Shown here piece after piece: positions 56,021 to 64,000 of a stretch of DNA of 64,000 bases. The notes under the pieces were generated by a model. The model had not been told where the DNA came from. It did not search any database and was given only the letters and a program-made list of their open reading frames with translations. Numbering within the stretch: position 1 is the first letter of the stretch; each line of letters opens with the position of its first letter. Both the position numbers and the translations under genes were made by a program. The stretch is from Gracilaria gracilis (Eukaryota > Rhodophyta > Florideophyceae > Gracilariales > Gracilariaceae): assembly GCA_030374805.1 (NCBI GenBank), contig JARGSG010000127.1, forward strand, positions 62,001-126,000, written 5' to 3'.

Positions 56021-56335
56021 CTAGTATAGATGTGTTGGCTCATCTTCCACTGGCTTTGGTGTTGAAGGGCGTGATGGAAGAGAGTCATGTGTGGGTGGCT
56101 CCGAAGCAAGAAGTCGTTTCAATGGATCGTACTCTTCGTCAGGAATATTATACGGCGAATGAGTTGCCGATGGGAATGTACGTTCCTTAACTTGCATACA
56201 ATAGTCACGAATTGCTTTGTCGATCTCATGACCAACGTCCGCGAAGGCTCTGGAGAAGTTTGGAGCGGCCTGGGCGTGGTGCGGATAAGAGAGAACGCCG
56301 AGCATGTCAGTGGAGGAATTATTCGGGGTGGCAAA
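56021..56335 (-). pseudogene. PanB (ketopantoate hydroxymethyltransferase), C-terminal exon
   Basis: PanB makes ketopantoate for pantothenate/CoA synthesis. The stretch DMLGVL...PNFSRAFADVGHEIDKAI and FPSATHSPYNIPDEEYD matches the PanB C-terminus (family: PKFVKxYAxxGxEI...FPxxEHSF). Only ~90 residues remain; the TIM-barrel part with the catalytic residues is not in the window. Upstream the frame runs into the 157-bp repeat, which may be an intron or an insertion that replaced the rest. Confidence 0.55.
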
Positions 56336-56735
56336 ATGGAGTAATTTTACCACTTTACTCCATTTGGCCGCCAAAATGGGGTATTTCCTCCGATTTGTCG
56401 TACAGCGCATACAGCGCTGTACACGTTGCAAGGTGTGCAATTCTTTTACGTATACAGTTTAGGCTGGCAAAATGGAGGAATTCCTCCATTCCGATCGGAG
56501 AAAAGGCGTAATTACTCCATTTGGCCGCCAAAATAGGGTATTTCCTCCGATTCGTCGCACAGCGCATACAGCGCTGTACACGTTGCAAGGTGTGCAACTC
56601 CTTTACGTGTACAGTTTAGGCTGGCAAAATGGAGGAATTCCTCCATTCCGATCGGAGAAAAGGCGTAATTACTCCATTTGGCCGCCAAAATAGGGTATTT
56701 CCTCCGATTCGTCGCACAGCGCATACAGCGCGAAC
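56336..56735. repeat. 157-bp tandem repeat with internal palindromes
   Basis: About 2.5 copies, anchored on TACTCCAT at 56356, 56513 and 56670. Each unit has the perfect 16-bp palindrome TGGAGGAATTCCTCCA, a near-palindrome TTTGGCCGCCAAA and the phrase ACAGCGCATACAGCGC. The second and third copies are almost identical, the first is slightly diverged. Directly downstream the carotenoid oxygenase gene begins. Confidence 0.88.
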
Positions 56736-56899
56736 AGCACGAACAGCCACGGAATGGTGGATATGCATTTACATATTCATCAAATATCTCAAGCAGATAC
56801 TGTATTTGACTCCTGCCTGCTGCGGTTGCTCGCGGTAAAACTCTCGTGCCTTCTGTCTCCGTCGCTCGTCGCAGTGAACCTTTCTGCCGCCATGGAGGT

Positions 56900-58782
56900 A
56901 TGATATCCCCGCCACTGCTTGAGCTCCGAGCAATCGCGGGCACACCGCCGCATCTGATACGACCAGGTCGTCGCCTTGCCCACCACCCGCAACCCCGCAT
57001 GCGCCCGTTTGAACCCGTCATGCACAGGCCCTCAGCAGAACTCTCGTCGCACGAGCGCCACGCGCTCGCATGGGCGTCGTCGCCCTTGCCCGTGCTCCAT
57101 TCATCCGGATCGCGCTCTACACTGTGCCTGCTCCCGAGCCGCGCATGTCGCACCTCTAGTCGCACCCGCACATGCGTGGTGGCCAGTCGTCCCGTGCGTA
57201 CCGCCCAGAATGACAGTGTCGTGAAAGCGCCCCTTCCGATGCGCGACGTAACGCGCATTCACGATCGAACCGACCCGGCAGTTGCATTTAGCAACTTTGA
57301 CGAGTCGCCACAGCCGAGTGTTGTGCGAGTGTCTGGACGAATTCCGTGCTACTTGTATGACTCGACGTACTATCGCGTGGGTCCGGCGCGCTTTCAGGGG
57401 ATGCATAGTCATGAGTCTGTTTGGACCGCTGAACATATGTTTGATACTGTCAGTATGTATTTGCATCCTTTCACTTCAATGTGTTAGAGAATTGTGTCGC
57501 CTTCAGATCGCGTATCAACAGTACCAGTCTGCTTCGTGCCATTCGAGAAACCCCGAGCTCTGTGTACAGAAACTTTCGCGCCAATACCAACAGAAAGCCG
57601 CTGTGGCAACAGTTTGTTGAGTGGCGACCGCCGACGGTGGATCCAGCCATTGATCTGCCGTAAACCAATTACGTGGTTGGCCTGGAGTATATTCCTGGCA
57701 AGGGCTTGTGCGCACGCAGTGATGTTGCAGCCGCCCCGATTGTGCATCCGCACACTTTGAGACCGATGCGTCAGTTCCGCTTTTCGGAGCTTCACCCAAT
57801 GTTGGACGGTGTGGCAAGTATGGCACATGGTATGATTGACCAGAAAACTGGCGAGTATTACAACGTGGTGTGGTCGTGCAAACCAGGTACAACGGAGTAT
57901 CAAGTGTTCTGTACCAAGAAATCGGGCGAGACTTACATTGTGGCTACCATTCGTGACAGTGCGTGTTATATGCACTCTGCATGTTTCACCGACAATTATA
58001 TCATCATCACGCTGGCACCGATTCGCATTAACTTTCTGCCGTTCCTGCTGTCTCTGTCTATTGGAAATGCACTTGAGGTGGTGGATAATGGCGATGTGAA
58101 ATTTGTTGTGGTATCGCGCAAGAAAGGTGGCATTGTACAGACTTGTACGCATGACACATTCTCTGCCATGCATAGCGTCACTGCGTTTGAACAGGGAGAT
58201 GACGTTGTTTTGGACTGATGCTCTTCAATTAATGCCAAGGAAATGCCTTCATTCGACATGGAAGACGTCAAGAGAAAGGGCAAACTTCCGGACTCATCCG
58301 TCACTCGCTTCACTCTGCCCAAAATCCGCAGCAGCAGCAACAACCCCGCAAAGCCAGCGCGCGCAACATGCACCGTGTTACTAGAGGAGGCGGGCGATTC
58401 CCCAGTCGTGTGCGCGGAGAAAGAATACCGATACATGTACATGACCAAGAACTCTGAAGGAGTGTTAGCAGGTCTTCTACAGAAGTTCGATATGACCACT
58501 GGTGAGTGCAAGACATTCAAATTGCCGGGGTGCATCTTGGGTGAGATGTCGTTCATGAAGGACCCGGCTGGGAGAGAGGAGGACGATGGTTGCTTGGTTG
58601 TGGTGGCGCTGGACACGGTGAATCGAAAATCGATGTTGCTTATATTGAATGCGCGCGAATTTGATGAAGTGGCGAGGGCGGAACTTCCGCTTGTTGTTCC
58701 CAGCGGCTTGCATGGGTGTTTATGGGGTGCATTGGCATGTACGGTGGGGTCTAGGAATGTTATGGTTCGTTTTAAGGGCTAG
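56900..58782 (+). pseudogene. Carotenoid cleavage dioxygenase (RPE65/CCD family), two in-frame stops
   Basis: Fe(II) enzymes that cleave carotenoids. A long Arg/Ser-rich N-terminus (transit-like) leads to VSGRIPCYLYDSTYYRVGPARF, the family's first motif. The four iron-ligand histidines are visible: MAHGMIDQKTGEYYN, CYMHSACFTDNYIIIT, FSAMHSVTAFEQGDDVVLD and VPSGLHGCLWG; the EDDG phrase is also present. The frame change at ~57470 is resolved by a 35-nt GTATGT...TTAG segment (57453-57487), which could be a very short intron. TAA at 57661-57663 and TGA at 58216-58218 interrupt one continuous frame to 58782. All catalytic residues being kept argues for recent inactivation or sequence error. It also supports a carotenoid-making organism. 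Confidence 0.78.
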
Positions 58783-59027
58783 CGGCGCTTTGTGCTTGTA
58801 TCTTTGCTTTATCATGTGTTGTATGTGGGGGAGAGATAGGAACCTGGCTGCGTTTAAAAGTTGTTTCTACTCACGAGCATTGGCGGTAGAGATGAATGTG
58901 TTGTGCCGACGTGCAGCTGTGTTTCGAGAACACCACGTTGTGTTTGTACCGTAAGGCATGTTGGTGCAATCTCCAGATCATCTGCTTCACTCGTCGACTT
59001 ACGCCGCCCCAGCCTTGAGTAGATACG

Positions 59028-60824
59028 TCAATCCAACAAAAACACACTTGACCGTATTTTGCATTTTCTACTTTTCGCAACGTTCTCCATCACGCGCAAG
59101 CGAGATTGTATTTGATCGACGTAGTTCTTGAATTGAATTCGTCGGTAACACATACGGAGATAATGCACTACATCATTTCTGTTCCCAAAAGAAAACATAT
59201 CTGTGTTTCGTGAAACCAAAGATGCGTGATACGTAGTGTAGAACCCACAGTCACGCTTTTTCTGCAAGTTTTGACGCAACTTGTGTATCTTTAACCTCTT
59301 CATATCATCACAAGTAAGGTTATTAACTTCGCTGTTACATCCGATAAGAAACAATATAAGATTGCTTTCAATAGCCCTATGTGGGCTCTTCTTACTGCAC
59401 ATGCTGTCCAGCCAGTACACACAAGGAGTTGTTTCATCTGATATGAGGGGCTTTCTTGCAGTTCGATGTTCCCGCAGATTACGAAGCAAAACCGGCAGAT
59501 TCGTAACGACAGCAAGCGACCAGTGATCTTGGGAGCACATGGGAATTAGTGTAATATCGCTCTTCCAAACTTTTTCGTAGGTACTAACTCTCTCCGTGCT
59601 GCAAAATGTTTTTGCAACACGCTGACGAAGCTTTGTGAATCGAATGTCGTGAGAAGCAAGGTCACAATTCCACCATGCAATAGTTGCTATTGGGTCAACA
59701 ACATGAACTTTGTTCAACGCGTGTATAGACCAAGAGTTCAAACAAAGCATTGTAAACCATACTGCGTTGTCCGTGGCATCAATCCCACTACGAATGGAGT
59801 CTACATCCGTCCTTTTCAGACAAAATGTTGACGAAAGAACACCTCCGCAAACTTCTAAATCTTCGTTAGCAGTGTCGGAGCCCCCGTGTGCCAGTGTGCT
59901 TGGTATACAAGAACTAGTTCCTTCACCTTTTGAACCTAAGAAAACGACCGAACTGGTATCCGACACTTCGCTTTGTGCCTCTTCGTCGTCTTCCTGTATA
60001 TTTACTTGTTCTGCATTCTTGGCTTCATCGGACATATCCTGATCAGTATTTGTAACATCCAAATGTGCGGTGATTTCTGCAGTTGTCTTTTCCGATCTAC
60101 TCTTGATTGTCTTGCGTATAAAATCACATGAAACTTCCTTACCATTTTCGAAATCTTGTTTCCATTCGGTCACAGCGTTCACGATGTCTGCAACAGACCA
60201 ACTTCTCACGCGGTTCAGAACTGATCTAGTACATAATCTTTTTGCTTTTGAAGCAATGGAGACTAGGTCATCAGTAACATCGGCGCTCAAAATGCGATCT
60301 CCGCCAGACATGTAAGCACGAAGAGAGGTCTGGGGCAATAGCATGGCAGAAAAAGGGTGGTTCATTGGATAGCTTTTTGTGCATTTTGGATGCATAAATT
60401 GAATTCTCTTACCGACTCCAGCGGTTTGCTGCTGTTCGTAAAAGGTGCGAAGTTTTCTGTGTGTCAAGCGCGGTTTTCGTTTCCTGCTGCTTGATGTACG
60501 AAGAACAGTGTTGAGGTCTTGTTTGAGCCGTTTATAGGCTATTAAATCTTCAATAAAATCATTGGTCACCGTGATGTTCGACTTTTTTCTGTCAGTTCGG
60601 GTGCCAGAAAACAGCTCGGGATTGACGGAGAAGGAGAAAGATAGCATTTTGGCGTTGCTGTTTAAGGGGCAGTTCTCGGGTTTAGACATGCCGCATGTGA
60701 GCGCAGATGCAGCAAAAGATGGATTGGGGGTGGTCTCGCTAGAAAGATCTCTCTTGAAGTGATGCACAGGATGGGGTGGGAGCAGCAAAAGCGTGTGGGC
60801 GCCCTGGTTGAGCTCGGGAGCCAT
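59028..60824 (-). CDS. Ulp1/SENP-type C48 cysteine protease
   Basis: 598 residues, intact from ATG 60824. The C-terminal ~200 residues hold the Ulp1 catalytic order: His in CSQDHWSLAVV, Asp in VYWLDSMCSK, Gln in LRQNLQKKRDCGFYTTY and the nucleophile Cys in the same phrase. Ulp1/SENP enzymes remove SUMO or related tags. Residues ~40-340 are unassigned, partly acidic (QEDDEEAQSEVSDTSS). Stand-alone Ulp1 domains are also frequent in DNA transposons (KDZ, some Mutator and CACTA elements), and an inverted-repeat element lies just upstream, so the gene may be transposon-borne. It is one of the few long conserved genes in the window without a break. Lower GC than the neighbours at 44-52 kb. Confidence 0.72.
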   Translation of the reverse strand: MAPELNQGAHTLLLLPPHPVHHFKRDLSSETTPNPSFAASALTCGMSKPENCPLNSNAKMLSFSFSVNPELFSGTRTDRKKSNITVTNDFIEDLIAYKRLKQDLNTVLRTSSSRKRKPRLTHRKLRTFYEQQQTAGVGKRIQFMHPKCTKSYPMNHPFSAMLLPQTSLRAYMSGGDRILSADVTDDLVSIASKAKRLCTRSVLNRVRSWSVADIVNAVTEWKQDFENGKEVSCDFIRKTIKSRSEKTTAEITAHLDVTNTDQDMSDEAKNAEQVNIQEDDEEAQSEVSDTSSVVFLGSKGEGTSSCIPSTLAHGGSDTANEDLEVCGGVLSSTFCLKRTDVDSIRSGIDATDNAVWFTMLCLNSWSIHALNKVHVVDPIATIAWWNCDLASHDIRFTKLRQRVAKTFCSTERVSTYEKVWKSDITLIPMCSQDHWSLAVVTNLPVLLRNLREHRTARKPLISDETTPCVYWLDSMCSKKSPHRAIESNLILFLIGCNSEVNNLTCDDMKRLKIHKLRQNLQKKRDCGFYTTYHASLVSRNTDMFSFGNRNDVVHYLRMCYRRIQFKNYVDQIQSRLRVMENVAKSRKCKIRSSVFLLD

Positions 60825-60946
60825 GGATGGTGAGCTTGTAGTGGCGAGCGGAGAAAATGGATTGGGGAAGTAATACTCTGTTTACAGGTTTTACGCGTTT
60901 ATGTTCTTATAGTGACATGCCTTTTTATGTGCTGTCATAGTAGTAG

Positions 60947-61069
60947 TGGGCGTCTCCTGAAAATGCCGTAATTTCACAAATCGCAAACAGAAAATGTTGC
61001 CTGGCACTACCGTTAGAGCAACTTTTTGCGTATTTGCGAATTACGATTTGTGTTTTCAGGAGACGCCCA
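60947..61069. mobile_element. Short inverted-repeat element (123 bp)
   Basis: Perfect 17-bp ends TGGGCGTCTCCTGAAAA (60947-60963) and the complement at 61053-61069, with further imperfect pairing inside. It has the size of a minimal MITE or a hairpin. No clear target-site duplication. Confidence 0.6.
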
Positions 61070-61209
61070 GTGCTGAAGTTGTAAGTAAGCTGTATAGGTT
61101 TCATACAGTGAACGAAAATTTTAAACCTCAAATCAGGATTTGACTTTAAAACAAAGAAGTGTACATGTTCTATCCCAGAGACCACAAAGTTTACATTACG
61201 AATCATACA

Positions 61210-62012
61210 GGGAGCTCCGGGAAAAGGTAATTGAAATGGTTCTCACTTCTCAAATGTGTGACCGGCAGCACCATTAACAGCCTTGCGTCACGCTCCGAAA
61301 ATGAAATTGACAACAAATAGAAAATGAAATACCCTGACATGTACACGGGTAGTCTACGTGTAAGTAAGCGTGAAAATGTTTCTGTATGTACTTACAGTGT
61401 GTTCCAAAACAACATTATTGCGTTTCTCGAAACTCAATAATGCGTTATTAAGAAAATTTTTATGCCATAAACTTCTCTGAGTTATGTCTAACTAGGCAAA
61501 TAAGCATGGCATTTTGTTGAGCGTGTAGAGGTACATGAAGTTATGGCACTAAACGCATTCAGAATTGAGCAGAAATTAAGTTTATGGTGCATCTTGAAAG
61601 CATTAAAACGCTAGTTTCGCCGATATTAAGTTTTTTTTATGCCATAAACTTTTCTATAGTATTGGACCATACAAATCAGACTGTTGTGAAATAAAGGTCT
61701 ATGTCAGGGCTACAAGAATATGCCTAATAATGAGGCAAAAAACGCTGAACAAATTGATTATGCTACAATGAAAGCAAGACTAAAGACTTCAGACGATCAA
61801 GCTTGATGTTGCAGTTCTGCACGTGTAGCAGTCCAGCTTTGATTGTAAGATGATTGAAAGTTCCCACCAGCAATGTCAATAAATAAAATTTAAGAACATT
61901 TCTATTACAACACCTGTACTAAAGGATTTTTATTTTCCAAAACTTCAGTTCAAAAGTTTATCATTGTTAGAAGTACATGAAATCTAAATAAGTTCCTTTT
62001 CCCGGAGCTCCC
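61210..62012. mobile_element. 803-bp AT-rich MITE with 18-bp terminal inverted repeats
   Basis: Ends GGGAGCTCCGGGAAAAGG at 61210-61227 and the exact complement at 61995-62012. The inside is very AT-rich, without a gene, and contains two copies of TATGCCATAAACTT (about 61462 and 61640) and related inverted phrases (AGTTTATGGTGC). I could not see a convincing target-site duplication. Superfamily unknown. Confidence 0.72.
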
Positions 62013-62076
62013 AGGCACTTTGGCGCCGCTCCGCACCAGCAGCAGCGCGCCGCCCATTTGTATTTTCCGTATCGCT

Positions 62077-62235
62077 TCACAGAGTATTTGGCCTCTCACA
62101 GCTCCAGCAACGCGTACTGCGTCGTATGCGCTTCTCCGCCAGCTCGGTGGCAGCATGTCTAGCGACCTGTGCCGACACAGCGTGAATTGTGAAATGGAGT
62201 TTGCCGCTATGTATTGTGGTGAGGGCCCCCGGAGA
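62077..62235 (-). pseudogene. MutS2 N-terminal exon scrap
   Basis: The minus frame reads HAVSAQVARHAATELAEKR, matching the MutS2 start at ~44390 (PAVSAHVGRHAATELARAH) in 14 of 19 residues; then similarity fades. It begins shortly beyond the end of the MITE. The nucleotide sequences are clearly diverged (less GC here), so this is an older duplicate or a paralogue fragment. Confidence 0.5.
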
Positions 62236-62269
62236 ATCTACGCACTGTCCAGGTAGTAGAAAAACCACC

Positions 62270-63250
62270 TAGAACCTCTGTAGTTATGTAACAAATTACA
62301 GTAGATCCTCCCTTTAGACGAGAGCTTCGCCCAGATCCTCTCTCTCCATTAAGGCGGCGCCAAGTCAGGAGACCCTCCCTAGCTCCAACTCCCATGGGTT
62401 CCTCCCCCACACCCGTGACACGTTACGCGTTACCACAAGCGTCGCCACTTTGCGCGCACTTTTCAAAATCCAAATCAACCAGGGCATGAAGGGTTGCAAC
62501 ATCACTGTGTTTCCAAGAGCGTGCTCCTAGGAGTGCCCCAGTTTGCCACCCGACTAATCACCATTCTACTGCTTTCTTCTTCAGTTCTCAGCTTTTGCTG
62601 CCACTTTGACAAACCCGCCGTGTCTTTCTTAGCCGCTACCGTTTCAAGCTCCTGGCCTTCTACTTTTGCTTCTGCCCTCGCAGTGCTGCTTGCAGACTTT
62701 GTGGAACTGGTTTCTACCTCTCCGTTCGAGCCGCTGCGTATGGACTCTTTCGTCCCTGTCTCTCCCTCTCTCTTCACGCTGCTGCTCTAGAACTCGGCCT
62801 CTGCTGCCTCTGCTTCTTCTCGTGCACTGCAGTCGCAAAGAGACCCCAGCGTTTCTTTCTGAAATCTTCTTCTTTATCTATCGTCACGCCGCCGCTGCTC
62901 TTCAATTCTACTTTTCGCTCAAGAACCCATTGTCGTCTATTTTCCTCTTCGTCTTGCTACCATCTTTTGTCGCGTCCCTGCCGCACCGGGACCATATCGT
63001 TGCTGCGACACCCTGCCATAAGATTCTCAGCATCTCTTAGCGCGCCGCTACCGCCATGCATTGCTGAACATCTAGCCGATTGCCGCTGGCTCCTTTGTTC
63101 CGGGTGGATTGTGCTACAGAACCTCTCTTCGCGCCGCTTTCGCATGGTGACGCGTTAACATGTTGACGTGCTTGGACAGTCTGGTAAGTGATTGGCATGA
63201 AGACAAGGATTTTGCAGTTTTCTTCTAACAAAGAGGCTAACAATTACGAA
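62270..63250. other. No gene assigned
   Basis: Pyrimidine-rich plus strand with short frames on both strands. A plus frame at 62494-62790 has a hydrophobic start but no ATG or motif. Nothing recognised. Confidence 0.35.
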
Positions 63251-63253
63251 GTT

Positions 63254-63934
63254 CTACTGCCAATTTGTGTTGTATTGATTATCCGGATGGTCGACAACTG
63301 CAAGAGCTCTATTGATTGCGTCGCTGGCTGTTACTACCGGGTTGGAAGACGTTCGTCCACCTCCAGGATTAGGTGGGGGAGAAGGGGTGTCATCCAATTT
63401 CTGTATCTTTCCTTTTCCTCTTTCAAGGAATGACTTCTTTCGCTTCCGAGCTCGCGCACCCAACCCGGCATTGGGGTTTTTCACTACGACATTTGAAGCT
63501 TGAAGTGGGTCTGACGGAAGATCTTGGACGGTGACAAGAGTAGGAAGAGGATCTTGAGGTTTGTTTGGGTACCGCCCAGCGTTGAGCTCTTTCAGACCGT
63601 TACGAAGGTATGATTTCAGGCTTTGGAGAGCAACATCCCCATACGACTGGGCGACGCGGTGCATCTGGTCGCACAAAGATTTGCAGTCCGCGTACGTTGC
63701 ATAGGCAGTGATCTCTTTCTTTCGCTGCGTCTCGAGCTCGATAACATGGGCACTACAAGCTTTTTGATCGAGAGGCGGTGCATGGGTTGGACCTTCGGCG
63801 TTGCGGGTAGTTGGTGATGGAACATGATCAGCGTTGCAGCCAGTTGCTGTGGCTCGGAGTTTCAATACGTCTTGAAGAGTCCAATAATCTGGATTTCTGT
63901 TCCAGTATGGATGCCACAGGTCGGATATGTGCAA
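63254..63934 (-). CDS. Unknown protein, possibly transposase C-terminus
   Basis: 226 residues, intact from 63934, perhaps continuing upstream beyond the window end in another exon. It has a helical middle (SLKSYLRNGLKELNAGRYP) and a tail VVVKNPNAGLGARARKRKKSFLERGKGK, which recalls the 'P..V..KGRP...R' tails of MULE/FAR1-type transposases after their SWIM zinc finger. No zinc finger or catalytic acidic motif is in view. Assignment weak. Confidence 0.4.
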   Translation of the reverse strand: MHISDLWHPYWNRNPDYWTLQDVLKLRATATGCNADHVPSPTTRNAEGPTHAPPLDQKACSAHVIELETQRKKEITAYATYADCKSLCDQMHRVAQSYGDVALQSLKSYLRNGLKELNAGRYPNKPQDPLPTLVTVQDLPSDPLQASNVVVKNPNAGLGARARKRKKSFLERGKGKIQKLDDTPSPPPNPGGGRTSSNPVVTASDAINRALAVVDHPDNQYNTNWQ

Positions 63935-64000
63935 TTGGGGAGGAAGAAATTGGCGAATATGTGGCCACCGATCGACGGCGTCGTTGAATACGACAAATAA

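Noticed and set aside
18857..58218. Reassigned stop codons
   Set aside because: All three stop codons appear in frame in different genes, and the same codons end other genes properly.

Overview
This looks like nuclear DNA of a eukaryote, most likely an alga or other plastid-bearing protist. The reasons are a GTATGT...AG intron that rejoins a conserved MutS2 motif, ER and nuclear proteins (UGGT, SHAQKYF-type MYB, U2AF65-like, HOOK-like, SENP/Ulp1), a carotenoid cleavage dioxygenase, and bacterial-type organelle maintenance genes with transit-peptide-like N-termini. The cyanobacterial flavour of the DnaE relative points to plastid ancestry. The species cannot be named from this window.

Layout. 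(1) 1-13.5 kb is a tandem array of a 6.77-kb unit (the second copy is 5.93 kb and the third is cut short). Each unit holds a ~420-bp satellite, a TATA-like promoter, an ORF for the N-terminal half of a tyrosine recombinase (YR), an antisense piece of a MYB gene and a broken U2AF65-like gene. The MYB donor locus is intact at 52.6-53.8 kb. The third unit switches at ~13.47 kb into a near full-length YR gene (13.2-14.9 kb). The same satellite followed by a dead YR copy recurs at 21.8-24.3 kb, so satellite plus YR is a repeat family. (2) 15-30 kb is gene-poor and full of relics: a YR scrap, a HOOK-like, an inositol-monophosphatase-like, a BCS1-type AAA and a carbohydrate-sulfotransferase pseudogene, plus hairpin elements. 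(3) 30.7-46.1 kb is an island of genes of bacterial/organellar ancestry: an EF-G scrap fused to WD40 repeats, NAD+-dependent DNA ligase (LigA), a hotdog-thioesterase-like ORF, DNA polymerase III alpha (DnaE), MutS2 and mitochondrial-type ribosomal protein L2. (4) 46.4-53.7 kb holds a small membrane protein, UGGT and, divergent from it, the MYB gene. (5) 54-64 kb holds PNKP and PanB fragments, a 157-bp repeat, a carotenoid oxygenase, an intact Ulp1-like protease, a MITE and a MutS2 exon scrap.

A property of the whole window is that almost every recognisable conserved gene carries one or more in-frame stops or 1-bp frameshifts in otherwise well-conserved sequence. Several frameshifts sit exactly in homopolymers, which suggests assembly error. 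Others come with substitutions of catalytic residues (DnaE Asp to His, MutS2 Walker-A Lys to Asn), which suggests real decay. The units of the tandem array differ at only about 15 sites, so raw base error there is low. Both explanations are kept open.

How the genes relate: LigA, DnaE and MutS2 would together form part of an organelle-DNA replication and repair set if functional. UGGT and the MYB factor share a ~100-bp divergent promoter. The YR elements appear to have captured host splicing-factor and MYB sequence recently and then amplified it in tandem.
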